A DNA stretch of 64,000 nt from the NCBI RefSeq assembly GCF_900454835.1, contig NZ_UGTM01000001.1, forward strand, positions 434,501 through 498,500, given 5' to 3'. The stretch comes from Prevotella denticola. GTDB lineage: Bacteria > Bacteroidota > Bacteroidia > Bacteroidales > Bacteroidaceae. The notes under the pieces were generated by a model that was given only the letters and a program-made list of their open reading frames with translations, was not told where the DNA came from and ran no database searches. The translations under genes and the position numbers were made by a program. Below are positions 1 through 9,400 of this stretch, in pieces (the first letter of the stretch is position 1; each line of letters opens with the position of its first letter).

Positions 1-47
1 CTGAATATATAACAAAACAAGGATATTCACCTGAAAATATAAAAGCT

Positions 48-1490
48 ATGGGCATTTGTTTTTTGAAGATAAACATAGCACTCGTCATTCTTTTTGGCTT
101 TTACAAGCTAATATTTTCGAGTGACACCTTTTTTTCTTGGAAAAGGGCAGCACTGATGGGAATGTATGTCGTTGCGGTTTTGGTACCGGGACTGAATTGT
201 TCTTATTGGTTGAACAAGAGCGTTAGGGTGGTTTCCATGGCTAACGAATATGCCGATATTATTCTTCCCATTGTGACCATTACGCCGGGTGATAACGGTT
301 CATTTGACTGGGAGACTTTCGCCATGACGGCTTATAGCATGGTAGTCGCTGTGTTGTTGTTGCGCCTTCTTTGGCAGTTGTCTGCAATTGTCCTGCTAAA
401 GCGTAAGTGCAAGACGGCGGAAGTGTGTGGCATAAACGTCTATCTGTTAGAAGGGGATGAGGGTCCCTTCTCATTCTTCCACTGGATATTTCTGAATCCA
501 ATGAGACACAGCCTGCTGGAGCTGGACGAGATAATCGCACATGAGCGGGCACATTGCAGACAGCTCCATTCCCTTGACATTCTCTTTGCAGAGCTGTTTG
601 CCATTGTCTTCTGGGTCAATCCATTTGCCTGGCTGCTGAAGCGTGAAGTGAGATTAAACCTGGAGTTTCTTGCTGATAATAACGTCCTGGCAGGAGGGCG
701 AGACAGCAAGGAGTACCAATACCACCTGTTGGGATTGGCTTATAGAAAGAATGTAGCTACAATATCAAATAATTTTAATGTCTTACCCCTTAAGAAACGT
801 ATTAAGATGATGAACAAGAAACGAACCAATGGAGTAGCAAAAGCAAAGTATGTACTCTATGTCCCGTTGGCTGTAATGTTGCTTGCTGTGAGTAACATAG
901 AGATTGTGGCACGCGAAATCGCCAGTGCAACAACTAACGGATCTGCAACCGCAGTGAGTGTTAACAAGCAAGTATCCAAGCCATTGATGGTTCAGAAAGA
1001 AAAGCCAATGGTGGTTGAGAAGAGTAATGCGGATTTGCCTGTCGGGAAAGAAGAGAAATCAGAGACGGAGGATGCTGTACCATTGACAGCGGAGGCAGAA
1101 GCCCCCGCAGTGGAGAATGAGGAGGCAGCCACGGAAGCATTTGAAGAGGAGCAGACAGATCAGAAGCAAAAGGAAGGAGCCCGAAAGGTCTATACTGTAT
1201 CCGAAGAAATGCCTTCGTTTAATGGGAGTGTCAATACATGGCTGGTACAGAACATGAAATATCCTGTTGATGCAGCACGCAATAAGGAACAGGGGACCGT
1301 GATTGTGAAATTCATCATAACAGCCCAGGGTGAGGTGAAGGATCCTGTCATCGTGCGTTCAATATCTCCGTCACTTGACAAGGAGGCACTGCGTGTGGTT
1401 TCTGTAATGCCGAAATGGAATCCAGGGAAAAACAAAGGAAAGTTTGTAGATGTGTACTACTGTATTCCTATTCGGTTTAAACTGAACTGA
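48..1490 (+). CDS. M56 (BlaR1-like) membrane peptidase with C-terminal TonB domain
   Basis: Membrane metallopeptidase of the BlaR1/MecR1 family, expected to sense an envelope signal and cleave a BlaI-type repressor, which would be encoded just left of the window. Seen: N-terminal hydrophobic segments (residues ~5-25, 35-55, 95-120), zinc motif HERAH at residues 165-169 followed by a downstream ELFAIVFWVNPF helix and FLADN, a membrane segment near 265-285, then a low-complexity Glu/Ala-rich linker and a C-terminal TonB-type domain (VKFIITAQGEVKDPVIVRS, residues ~390-480). The frame is open to base 3, but the MGxxF start matches the family, so the gene is probably complete. The TonB-like tail is common in Bacteroidetes M56 proteins. 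The substrate is unknown. Confidence 0.85.
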   Translation: MGICFLKINIALVILFGFYKLIFSSDTFFSWKRAALMGMYVVAVLVPGLNCSYWLNKSVRVVSMANEYADIILPIVTITPGDNGSFDWETFAMTAYSMVVAVLLLRLLWQLSAIVLLKRKCKTAEVCGINVYLLEGDEGPFSFFHWIFLNPMRHSLLELDEIIAHERAHCRQLHSLDILFAELFAIVFWVNPFAWLLKREVRLNLEFLADNNVLAGGRDSKEYQYHLLGLAYRKNVATISNNFNVLPLKKRIKMMNKKRTNGVAKAKYVLYVPLAVMLLAVSNIEIVAREIASATTNGSATAVSVNKQVSKPLMVQKEKPMVVEKSNADLPVGKEEKSETEDAVPLTAEAEAPAVENEEAATEAFEEEQTDQKQKEGARKVYTVSEEMPSFNGSVNTWLVQNMKYPVDAARNKEQGTVIVKFIITAQGEVKDPVIVRSISPSLDKEALRVVSVMPKWNPGKNKGKFVDVYYCIPIRFKLN

Positions 1491-1502
1491 AACGAGTGGA
1501 AT

Positions 1503-1551
1503 CGATTTCTATGAGGCCGGGCTGTCCGGCTGACGGGTCTCATGGAAATCG
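1503..1551 (+). terminator. hairpin between M56 gene and TPR gene
   Basis: Inverted repeat CGATTTC (1503-1509) / GAAATCG (1545-1551), with inner ATGAG/CTCAT pairing, lies between the two genes. No clear T-run follows, so it may be an attenuator or an mRNA-stability hairpin rather than a full terminator. Confidence 0.4.
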
Positions 1552-1594
1552 TCTTACAATTTGATGTGCCTTAACTTTAAACAGATCCTGCACT

Positions 1595-2536
1595 ATGCGG
1601 AAATTCATAATATGCCTTGTGATTTTATCCGGTATCCCCCTGTATGGTATGTCCCAGAATTATAAAAGGGATATCGAGAGAGGAGATAGCTGTATGGGAG
1701 TGTATGATTACTATAATGCTCTTTCATTTTACAGGCAGGCGCAGGTGCAGCGTGATGATCACGTTGTCAGAATGAAACTCGCCGACTGTTATTATCATCG
1801 TACATCGTATCAGCAATGTGCAAATCTCCTGCGGGCAGTCCCTGTGGACACGTTGACCCACGAAGCACTCAGGGAATTGTATTATTCGCTTGGTGCAACC
1901 CGGAGAATCGCCATGCAGGTCTTCTATGGAATGACACTGGTGGAACGGTTCCCGAGGGACAGCCATGTTATAGCCGATCTTATCGGCGTACTGTTGAGTC
2001 AGGATTATAACAGGCCCGAAATGGCAGTCATGTATGGCGAGCAGTACTGTAAGACGGACTCTTTCAATACGGAAGTCAATCGTTCCTTGGGGGAAGCGTA
2101 CTTCATAGAGCGAAAGTTCACACAGTGTATTGATACTTATAGACGGGTGTTTGCTGCCGGTGACACGACTTATAATTCGCTCTATTATACAGCAGGAGCA
2201 TTTGAGTATATGGAGAATCTTGACTCTGCCGTGTATTATTTCACCAAGGCTGTAGAAATGAATCCCAAGATGGCTGTCGGCAACTACAGGTTGGGTATTG
2301 TGGAGAATAAGCTCGGACGATTTGATGCTGCCCTTATACATTTGAAAACTGCTGCAGAACTTTATGAACCCAGCAAGCCGCTCATGTTTGTTATTTACAA
2401 GAACATGGGAGATGCAAAGTATTGTCAGAAAAACTTCAAGGAGGCTTATCTCTACTGGGGATATGCACTGGCTTATAATGAAGATAAAGAACTGACGGAG
2501 AAACGCATTGCATTGAAGAAGCAATTGAAATTATAA
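1595..2536 (+). CDS. exported TPR-repeat protein
   Basis: 313-residue protein with a signal peptide (RKFIICLVILSGIPLYG, then MSQ). The rest is a run of helical tetratricopeptide-like units: YDYYNALSFYRQAQ near 30, FIERKFTQCIDTYRRVFAAG near 170, ENLDSAVYYFTKAVEMNPKMAVGNYRLGIVENKLGRFDAALIHLKTA at ~205-250, and QKNFKEAYLYWGYALAYN near 285. TPRs mediate protein-protein contacts, and no catalytic motif is visible. It follows the M56 gene by about 100 bp in the same direction and may be its periplasmic partner, which is inference from position only. Confidence 0.8.
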   Translation: MRKFIICLVILSGIPLYGMSQNYKRDIERGDSCMGVYDYYNALSFYRQAQVQRDDHVVRMKLADCYYHRTSYQQCANLLRAVPVDTLTHEALRELYYSLGATRRIAMQVFYGMTLVERFPRDSHVIADLIGVLLSQDYNRPEMAVMYGEQYCKTDSFNTEVNRSLGEAYFIERKFTQCIDTYRRVFAAGDTTYNSLYYTAGAFEYMENLDSAVYYFTKAVEMNPKMAVGNYRLGIVENKLGRFDAALIHLKTAAELYEPSKPLMFVIYKNMGDAKYCQKNFKEAYLYWGYALAYNEDKELTEKRIALKKQLKL

Positions 2537-2582
2537 CTTGTAAAAGAAGGATTGCGGATGTTGCCGGGATGAGAGTAATTTG

Positions 2583-2739
2583 CAGTTGGAGAAGGACTGT
2601 ACTCTCCAAAAGCAAACAGAACTTATTGAATCAGGATGGGCTTACTTTCCCAGGAACTTTTCCAAAAGCAATGCGGAATTGTCAATTTAAAGGAGATTCC
2701 ACATGGGAAATTATGCTGTTTAAGTTTTATCGGACAGCA
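2583..2739 (-). repeat. truncated copy A of GCTGTCCGRTAA MITE-like repeat
   Basis: Partial copy of the dispersed repeat seen complete at 13708-14024 and 21927-22237. It keeps one terminus (TTATCGGACAGC, 2727-2738, the reverse complement of the GCTGTCCGATAA end) and the adjoining blocks (ATGCGGAATTGTCAATTTAAA and ATGGGAAATTATGCTGTTTAAG regions), and lacks roughly the distal half. A short open frame at 2569-2778 is produced by the repeat and is not called as a gene. Confidence 0.75.
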
Positions 2740-2762
2740 ATGACAAAAAATAATCTATTTGT

Positions 2763-2793
2763 TTTGCATTTCATTTGATTTAGTGTATCTTTG
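2763..2793 (+). promoter_or_regulatory. Bacteroidetes-type promoter
   Basis: TTTG (2763-2766), 19-bp spacer, TATCTTTG (2786-2793) matches the primary-sigma consensus TTTG-N19-TAnnTTTG. The expected start site falls at or within a few bases of the ATG at 2799. Confidence 0.75.
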
Positions 2794-2798
2794 TGGCT

Positions 2799-3419
2799 AT
2801 GAATGCACAAGAAGCACAGAGCATTAAATGGAGTGAGAACATCATCATCGTGGACGGCGACTATATAGACCGTGTCGCTTTCGACCTCATCGTGAATTTT
2901 GAACGGATGCTGGACCGCCGTATTCCTGCCGCCGACTTCAGTCAGTGGGTGGTTGACGTTGCGCTTGACGGACGGTTGCGCCCCGGTAATCATGAGACGC
3001 AGGTGGTTCTTCTGCATGATAAGAAGAATCAGAAATTAGAGAATTTCGCTCCTTCTTCTTACGGTAACGAACTCAACGGGCAGGCATTCAGGGATGCCAG
3101 ACTCGGTGAGTTTATCATCAACAGCATTGCTACAGGTGATGAAAACACAACGAAGGATGCAGTTCTGCTTGACCTCTTGAAAACGCTTTGCAACCATGGA
3201 GAAGTAAGGCGAATCATGATTGTGCCCGATGCAGAGGATGGGGCATTGCTTCATTCAATAAAGCACACTTTGAATGATGTTGATGATGAACTGAAGCACA
3301 TCACGTTATTTGCTATGCAGCCCATAGAATGCGGTAACTTCAGACAAGCAATATTGGGGTATTCAATACTGAATGCGATGGGAATTTCTTCTGCGGAAAT
3401 AGACAGCAAGATAAAATAA
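2799..3419 (+). CDS. conserved hypothetical protein, DUF6621-like
   Basis: 206 residues from the ATG at 2799 (an in-frame GTG at 2793 lies inside the -7 box and is unlikely). Soluble, with no signal peptide or membrane segment. Begins with IIIVDGDYIDRVAFDLIVNFERML, contains VVLLHDKK, and a central IMIVPDAEDG strand. It resembles the Bacteroidetes family I recall as DUF6621, whose function is unknown to me. It lies 13 bp upstream of the carboxynorspermidine synthase gene in the same direction and is probably cotranscribed. The mRNA appears to be leaderless or nearly so. Confidence 0.7.
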   Translation: MNAQEAQSIKWSENIIIVDGDYIDRVAFDLIVNFERMLDRRIPAADFSQWVVDVALDGRLRPGNHETQVVLLHDKKNQKLENFAPSSYGNELNGQAFRDARLGEFIINSIATGDENTTKDAVLLDLLKTLCNHGEVRRIMIVPDAEDGALLHSIKHTLNDVDDELKHITLFAMQPIECGNFRQAILGYSILNAMGISSAEIDSKIK

Positions 3420-3432
3420 TAAATAAGACATA

Positions 3433-4671
3433 ATGGGAAAAGTTTTAATGATTGGTGCAGGTGGCGTTGCTACTGTAGCCGCTTTTAAGATTGTCCAGAA
3501 TCAGGACGTGTTTACGGAGTTCATGATTGCCAGCCGTCGCAAAGAGAAATGTGACGCACTGGTCAAGGCTATTCATGATAAAGGGTATAAGGCTGATATC
3601 AAGACTGCACAGGTTGATGCAGATGATGTTGAGCAGTTGAAGGAACTCTTCAATTCATTCAAGCCTGAGCTGGTTATCAATCTTGCACTGCCTTATCAGG
3701 ACTTGACGATTATGGACGCTTGTCTGGCTTGCGGTTGTAACTATTTGGATACAGCCAATTACGAACCAAAGGATGAGGCACACTTCGAGTACAGCTGGCA
3801 GTGGGCTTACAAGGACAAGTTCGAGAAGGCGGGCTTGACAGCTATCCTCGGTTGTGGTTTCGATCCGGGAGTTTCGCAGGCTTATACGGCATACGCAGCA
3901 AAGCATCACTTTGATGAGATTCACTATCTTGATATTGTAGACTGCAACGCTGGTAACCATCATAAGGCATTTGCAACGAATTTCAATCCAGAGATCAATA
4001 TCCGTGAAATCACTCAGAAGGGACTTTACTATGAGAATGGAAAATGGATTGAGACAGAGCCATTGGCTGTGCATCAGGATTTGACCTATCCGAACATCGG
4101 CCCCCGTGACTCTTATCTCATGCACCACGAAGAACTGGAGTCGCTGGTGAAGAATTATCCTACCATCAAGCGTGCCCGCTTCTGGATGACATTCGGCAAG
4201 CAGTACCTTACTTATCTTGACTGCATCCAGATTCTTGGCATGAGCCGTATTGATGAGATTGAGTATGAAGCACCATTAGCAGACGGCTCTGGCAAGACAG
4301 CGAAGGTTAAGATAGTGCCTTTGCAGTTCTTGAAGGCTGTATTGCCTAACCCACAAGATCTCGGTGAGAACTATGATGGTGAGACCTCTATTGGCTGCCG
4401 TATTCGTGGTATCAAGGATGGTAAGGAACAGACTTATTACATCTATAACAACTGCAAGCACCAGGATGCCTATAATGAAACAGGTATGCAGGGTGTCAGC
4501 TATACGACTGGCGTACCAGCAATGGCTGGTGCAATGATGTTCTTCAAGGGTCTTTGGCGTAAGCCCGGAGTCTGGAATGTGGAAGACTTCGACCCAGATC
4601 CATTCTTGGAGGTACTCAATAAGCAGGGCTTACCTTGGCACGAAGAGTTTGGTGGTGATTTAGAACTATAA
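3433..4671 (+). CDS. carboxynorspermidine synthase (saccharopine dehydrogenase family)
   Basis: 412-residue NADPH-dependent oxidoreductase. By family it condenses aspartate semialdehyde with diaminopropane or putrescine to give carboxy(nor)spermidine, the step before carboxynorspermidine decarboxylase in the alternative polyamine route common in Bacteroidetes. Seen: Rossmann motif MGKVLMIGAGGVATVAAFK at the N-terminus, SRRKEK after beta-2, INLALPYQDLTIMDACLACG, YLDTANYEP, and LGCGFDPGVSQAYTAYAAKH. The length fits the bacterial family. The gene sits between a DUF6621-like gene and a TfoX-N gene (4-bp gap). Saccharopine dehydrogenase proper is less likely because no lysine pathway neighbours occur. 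Confidence 0.85.
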   Translation: MGKVLMIGAGGVATVAAFKIVQNQDVFTEFMIASRRKEKCDALVKAIHDKGYKADIKTAQVDADDVEQLKELFNSFKPELVINLALPYQDLTIMDACLACGCNYLDTANYEPKDEAHFEYSWQWAYKDKFEKAGLTAILGCGFDPGVSQAYTAYAAKHHFDEIHYLDIVDCNAGNHHKAFATNFNPEINIREITQKGLYYENGKWIETEPLAVHQDLTYPNIGPRDSYLMHHEELESLVKNYPTIKRARFWMTFGKQYLTYLDCIQILGMSRIDEIEYEAPLADGSGKTAKVKIVPLQFLKAVLPNPQDLGENYDGETSIGCRIRGIKDGKEQTYYIYNNCKHQDAYNETGMQGVSYTTGVPAMAGAMMFFKGLWRKPGVWNVEDFDPDPFLEVLNKQGLPWHEEFGGDLEL

Positions 4672-4675
4672 GAAG

Positions 4676-4996
4676 ATGGCTTGCTCTTTAGACTTTATTG
4701 AATTTGTCAGTAGTCAGATAGCTGCTGCAGGGACTGTGAGATATAGGAAGATGTTTGGTGGCTACATGGTTTATGTTGACGAAAAGCCTGTTATCATAGT
4801 TTGTGACAATATACCTTATGTCAAAGAACACGAGGCAATTAAATCAATGATGTTATCTGCCGAACGTGGATTCCCTTATGAAGGAGCTAAAGAACACTAC
4901 GTTTTAGATGTTTCAAGGTCTGATTTTGCAGTCAGGGTTGTTAAGACCTTAGCTGAGGTTTTACCCTATCCAAAGAGCAGAAAAAAGAATAAATAA
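4676..4996 (+). CDS. TfoX/Sxy N-terminal domain protein
   Basis: 106-residue protein with the TfoX-N fold: FIEFVSSQIAAAG, then VRYRKMFGGYMVYVDEKPVIIVCDNIPYVK, then the YEGAKEHYVLD strand. It lacks the C-terminal TfoX domain, as stand-alone Bacteroidetes members do, and has a basic tail (PKSRKKNK). In Haemophilus and E. coli the longer protein controls competence. Here the role is unknown, though it sits immediately upstream of recA and four bases after the polyamine gene. Base composition is visibly more AT-rich than most of the window. Confidence 0.8.
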   Translation: MACSLDFIEFVSSQIAAAGTVRYRKMFGGYMVYVDEKPVIIVCDNIPYVKEHEAIKSMMLSAERGFPYEGAKEHYVLDVSRSDFAVRVVKTLAEVLPYPKSRKKNK

Positions 4997-5028
4997 TGTT
5001 TTATCAATTAAAAACAAGATAATAGTAT

Positions 5029-6054
5029 ATGGCAAAAGAAAATACAGGTACGACATCGGCAGCTGAAGGTAAACTGAAAGCTTTGCAGGCTGCAATGTCT
5101 AAGATAGAAAAAGACTTTGGTAAAGGGTCCATCATGCGTATGGGCGATGAGCAAATAGAGAATGTAGAGGTAATCCCAACGGGTAGTGTGGCACTTGACA
5201 CAGCACTCGGTGTGGGCGGTTATCCACGTGGTAGAATCATTGAGATTTATGGTCCAGAGAGTTCTGGTAAGACAACATTGGCTATCCATGCCATTGCTGA
5301 AGCACAGAAGCAGGGTGGTATCGCAGCCTTCATTGATGCTGAGCACGCATTCGATCGTTTTTATGCAGAGAAGCTCGGTGTGGATGTTGACAACCTTTGG
5401 ATTTCTCAGCCAGACAATGGCGAGCAGGCTTTGGAGATTGCAGACCAGCTGATTCGCTCTTCTGCTATTGACATCCTCGTTGTCGATTCTGTTGCCGCCC
5501 TTACTCCGAAGAAGGAGATAGAAGGCGATATGGGCGACTCTGCTGTCGGTCTGCAGGCACGCTTGATGAGTCAGGCTCTGCGGAAACTCACCTCAACTAT
5601 CTCAAAGACCAACACCTGTTGCATCTTCATCAACCAGTTACGTGAGAAGATTGGTGTGATGTTCGGTAACCCAGAGACAACAACGGGTGGCAACGCCCTG
5701 AAGTTTTACAGTTCTGTACGCCTTGATATCCGCCGTGTTACATCTATCAAGGACGGCGATCAGGTGATTGGTAACCAAGTTCGTGTAAAGGTTGTCAAGA
5801 ACAAGGTAGCTCCTCCTTTCCGCAAGGCAGAGTTTGAGATAACCTTCGGTGAGGGAATCTCAAAGATCGGTGAGATTGTCGACCTGGGCGTTCAATATGG
5901 TATCATTCAGAAGAGTGGCAGCTGGTTCAGCTACAACGGTACGAAACTTGCCCAGGGACGTGATGCCACCAAGACAATGATCAAGGATAATCCTGAACTG
6001 GCCGAAGAATTGGAAGGGCTGATAAAGCAGGCTATTGCCGAACAGTCGAAATAA
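5029..6054 (+). CDS. recA: recombinase A
   Basis: 341-residue RecA, the ATP-dependent strand-exchange protein of homologous recombination and the SOS co-protease. Seen: [21 protein letters not shown], Walker [10 protein letters not shown] with Lys81, DAEHAFD, Walker [10 protein letters not shown], the L1/L2 region ([41 protein letters not shown]) and a C-terminal acidic stretch. Length and motifs are canonical. A strong hairpin follows the stop, so recA ends its transcription unit. No obvious LexA box was identified. Confidence 0.98.
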   Translation: MAKENTGTTSAAEGKLKALQAAMSKIEKDFGKGSIMRMGDEQIENVEVIPTGSVALDTALGVGGYPRGRIIEIYGPESSGKTTLAIHAIAEAQKQGGIAAFIDAEHAFDRFYAEKLGVDVDNLWISQPDNGEQALEIADQLIRSSAIDILVVDSVAALTPKKEIEGDMGDSAVGLQARLMSQALRKLTSTISKTNTCCIFINQLREKIGVMFGNPETTTGGNALKFYSSVRLDIRRVTSIKDGDQVIGNQVRVKVVKNKVAPPFRKAEFEITFGEGISKIGEIVDLGVQYGIIQKSGSWFSYNGTKLAQGRDATKTMIKDNPELAEELEGLIKQAIAEQSK

Positions 6055-6085
6055 GTGAACGGAGAGTGTCGGGAATGTCAATTCT

Positions 6086-6117
6086 GCAGGGCAGACAACC
6101 CGTCTGTCCTGCCGTTT
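6086..6117 (+). terminator. recA terminator
   Basis: Stem GCAGGGCAGAC (6086-6096) / GTCTGTCCTGC (6102-6112), five-base loop, followed by CGTTTTG. It lies 31 bp after the recA stop. Confidence 0.75.
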
Positions 6118-6244
6118 TGTGTCGGATGGTTCCGTGCGCTCTCTTCCTATATGGAACAGTAGTCAGGCATCCATCCATGGATGGCATAGGCGTTGTCTTT
6201 CATCAGTCTCTGCACATAACGTATCCTACCGAACATTGAGACAC

Positions 6245-6356
6245 CCGTTCCCAAGGCTTGGGAATCCTGTTCCCAGGCATCGGGACTTCTGTTCCCAGGC
6301 ATCGGGACTTCTGTTCCCAGGCATCGGGAATCGTGTTCCCGGGTGTCGGTATGACA
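6245..6356. repeat. 22-bp palindromic tandem array, locus 1
   Basis: Five units whose GTTCCC cores begin at 6247, 6269, 6291, 6313 and 6335, exactly 22 bp apart. Each unit has the form GTTCCC-n6-(C)GGGA, an imperfect palindrome; the central three are nearly identical (TTCCCAGGCATCGGGA). It occupies the recA-SNF2 intergenic region (6055-6454), which otherwise holds only the recA terminator. The same family occurs at 18216-18305, 27790-27878 and 47425-47512. Confidence 0.9.
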
Positions 6357-6454
6357 TCTGTTTGCAGGAATGACGGCAGGAACAGTGCTTCTTTCGTGAA
6401 TCCGGCCTTGTCTTTCTTTGCTTAAAGTACCATCATAATTTATTTTTTACTCCC

Positions 6455-9400
6455 ATGTTACCGTTCTCTTCCCTTTCTTCCAATGAGCGTGCGCTTCTTA
6501 TGCTGATGGCTTATTTTTATAGTGACAAGCTTACAGAAGGCAAGCTTAGGAATCTGTCAGCCATGATAATGTCCCCGGCTCTCTTTAAGCAGGTTTTTGT
6601 TTCGTTGAGGAAAAAGAAAGTCTTACGGGAAGAACTTAAATACTATTACAATGGTCCTAAGGTCTACCAGATAGGGAAGGAAATGGTGATACCGGCTGTC
6701 ATCAGTCTTTTCAAGGCGGAAAACAAAAGGCTGTTGACCAGCATCCGTTCCGCTTATAATGCAGAACATAGATATGGTAAACCGGCATCGCTGGTCCGTC
6801 TGACAGCTTATTTTGCTGCGCCGACCGAACCGGAGGCGATAGAGTCGGCTTATGGGCAGACTGTTGATGATTTTTGCAGAAGCTGTTCCGCCCTGCTTTG
6901 TGACAAGGAGTATGCTTCGTTCTTTCAGTCTGTTTCTGACGATGTGTTCTCAGGAATTCTGAATCTCTCTCTCTGTGAAGCTTTGATACAGGATAAGGAG
7001 ATTGACTGGGCTTATCTGAAAGGTCTTGTATCAGACTCCAGGAAGAATACACTGCTTCAGAAGCGCACCCTGGAATCCGTTTTCGCATTCTATTATTATT
7101 TGGGGACCGGTGAATTCTGCATCGATCTTCATAAGTCCATTGTCAATCCTTTCAGTCTCCAGGTAGCAGCCATTGACGCTTTGTACAAAGGCGACAATGC
7201 TTTGGCTTACAAGCTCTACACCAAGGCGATGACGGCGAACAACAAGGTTGCTCCCCAGAAAGGCATCTTCATAAATCCCATTTCAAATTATTATTTCGCA
7301 CTCGCCTCCATCCTGACCAATACAGAGACATCCTTGAAAAAAGTCGAGACGATGATAAAACGGAATGGCGAAAGCTTTTATTCGCCGACTTATTTCCTGG
7401 TATCACCGTTAAAGGCTTATTTCTGTGACAAGTCAGACCCGGAGATTCCCAAGCAGGCCTATGAGAAGCTTTTTGAAAATACAGATATGCGGATGGTACT
7501 CTGGTTGACCTGGAGGCTGTACCGCCGTCTTGGCATTCTCTCTGACAGCGTGTCCAGGCCTCTTGAGAAGCCGAACTGGGCTTACCTGAAGCATGAGGTG
7601 GAAGTTGCGGAAGACAAGTCCTATGCAGGGGAGCTGCATAAGAAATTTGGAGGAGCATCTGTGCTTGGCAGGCTGGAGATAAAGTCGGTATGGCAGCTCC
7701 GGTTGGAAACGCTCATTGCAGAGAGCCGTGAAGATGGTGACAAGGGGAAAAGTGATGATCGTGAGTCAATGCTGGCGTATCTTATCCGTTATGGCATAAT
7801 AGTTCCGATTCTTAAACGAAGGCTGAAGAACGGTGCCTGGTCCGTAGGAAAAGAACTGTCGGTCCGCGAACTGCTCAATCTCAATGATCCCTGTCTGGAT
7901 TCCGTAGATCAGCATATCAAAGAAAGTGTTTCCCCGTGGGAATATAATATTTATGTTGACAAGTATATCTATCTCTTCGTCGACTGCGACCATGTTTACA
8001 CAGGGACTACTTACGACCTGCATCCGGTGACGGTCCACTACGAGAAGCCCTATCTGATCATCGACAAGAGGAAGGACGGTTCCTTCGGTGTCTCAACGAA
8101 TGTCGAAGAACTGGAGAAAGGCGAAAAAGGGTCCTTCTTCTACAGAAAGAATACGGAAACAGACTATTCCGTGTTTATCCCTTCAGCCTTTGAATACAAG
8201 ACTTATAAGAATATTCTTGCGCAGAAGGTTTATCCGGCTGAGGCCGAGCCGCTGCTCATCCAGCTGATTACGGAAATCGGCGGGAAGACCGAGATACATT
8301 CTAATATGGTGGCGGAACTCGGCACTCTGGAGCGTGCTGATGTGCAGCCCTGCATCGTCCTCCGTGTTGTCTCCGCAGCGGACAGCAGCTTTCAGCTTAC
8401 AGCTTCTGTCCGTGCCTCAGACAGCCTCGCCTTTGTCCCGGGGAAAGGAAACATTACTGCAATTGCCGAACGGGACGGAAAGAAATTCCAGCTGGTACGC
8501 AACCTGAAGCAGGAACGGGAGAACATGAAGCAAATCAGCAGGGGATTGTCTGAACTGGACTTCTTTGAAGAGGAGGAATGGATGCCGGAGAGTATTGCCG
8601 AATCGTTGACACTCCCTATCCGGACGATGCTCCCTTTCATCCAGTGGTGCAAGGAACACGAAGATGTCTGTGTGATGGAGTGGGCTGAAGGGTGTAGGAT
8701 AACCTGTCATCCGTCTGTCAGCAGCAGTGCGGCACATATTGCCATTAATCCGAAGAACAACTGGTTTGAGGTGGAGGGCGATATCGAAATCAGCGATGGA
8801 CAGGTCCTCTCGCTGCAGAGACTGCTCGACCTGATGCACCAGAATGCCCGGCAGAAGTATATCCGCATCGGCGACAATGAATTCATCACCATCAGCAGCC
8901 AGCTTTCGCGCATTCTGAAACGTCTCGATACAGTGACAAACGAGAGCCGTTCACATCTGCAGATGGCTCCGACGGCCGTGTCGCTGTTGGGCGACCTGCT
9001 GGACGATGAGACCCTGGACATCCAGTACAACGAGGCTGTAGACGCATTACGCCGTCGTATTGAGGAGAGCAGCAGGCAGGTCCCCGTCGTTCCCAAGACG
9101 TTGCAGGCACAGCTGCGCGACTATCAGGAGGAGGGATTTGAATGGATGTCGAAACTGACAGCATGGGGTGCCGGTGTCTGTCTGGCAGATGACATGGGAC
9201 TGGGTAAGACCGTCCAGACAACAGCCCTTCTGCTTGAACAACAGGAAAAAGGGGCATCGCTGATTGTTGCTCCGGCATCGGTCGTACCTAACTGGTGCAA
9301 TGAGCTCCGGCGTTTCGCACCGACTTTGAATGTAACGGTACTCAATCAGAGCGAGGACCGTTCCAAGGACATAAAGGAAGCCAAGGCAGGCGACATCATC

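Noticed and set aside
2569-2778. 69-residue gene before 2799
   Set aside because: Most of it is MITE copy A, and it has no ribosome site or conserved sequence.
6245-6356. CRISPR-like or terminator array
   Set aside because: Units are contiguous at 22 bp without spacers, and no T-run follows them; the recA terminator is a separate hairpin at 6086-6117.
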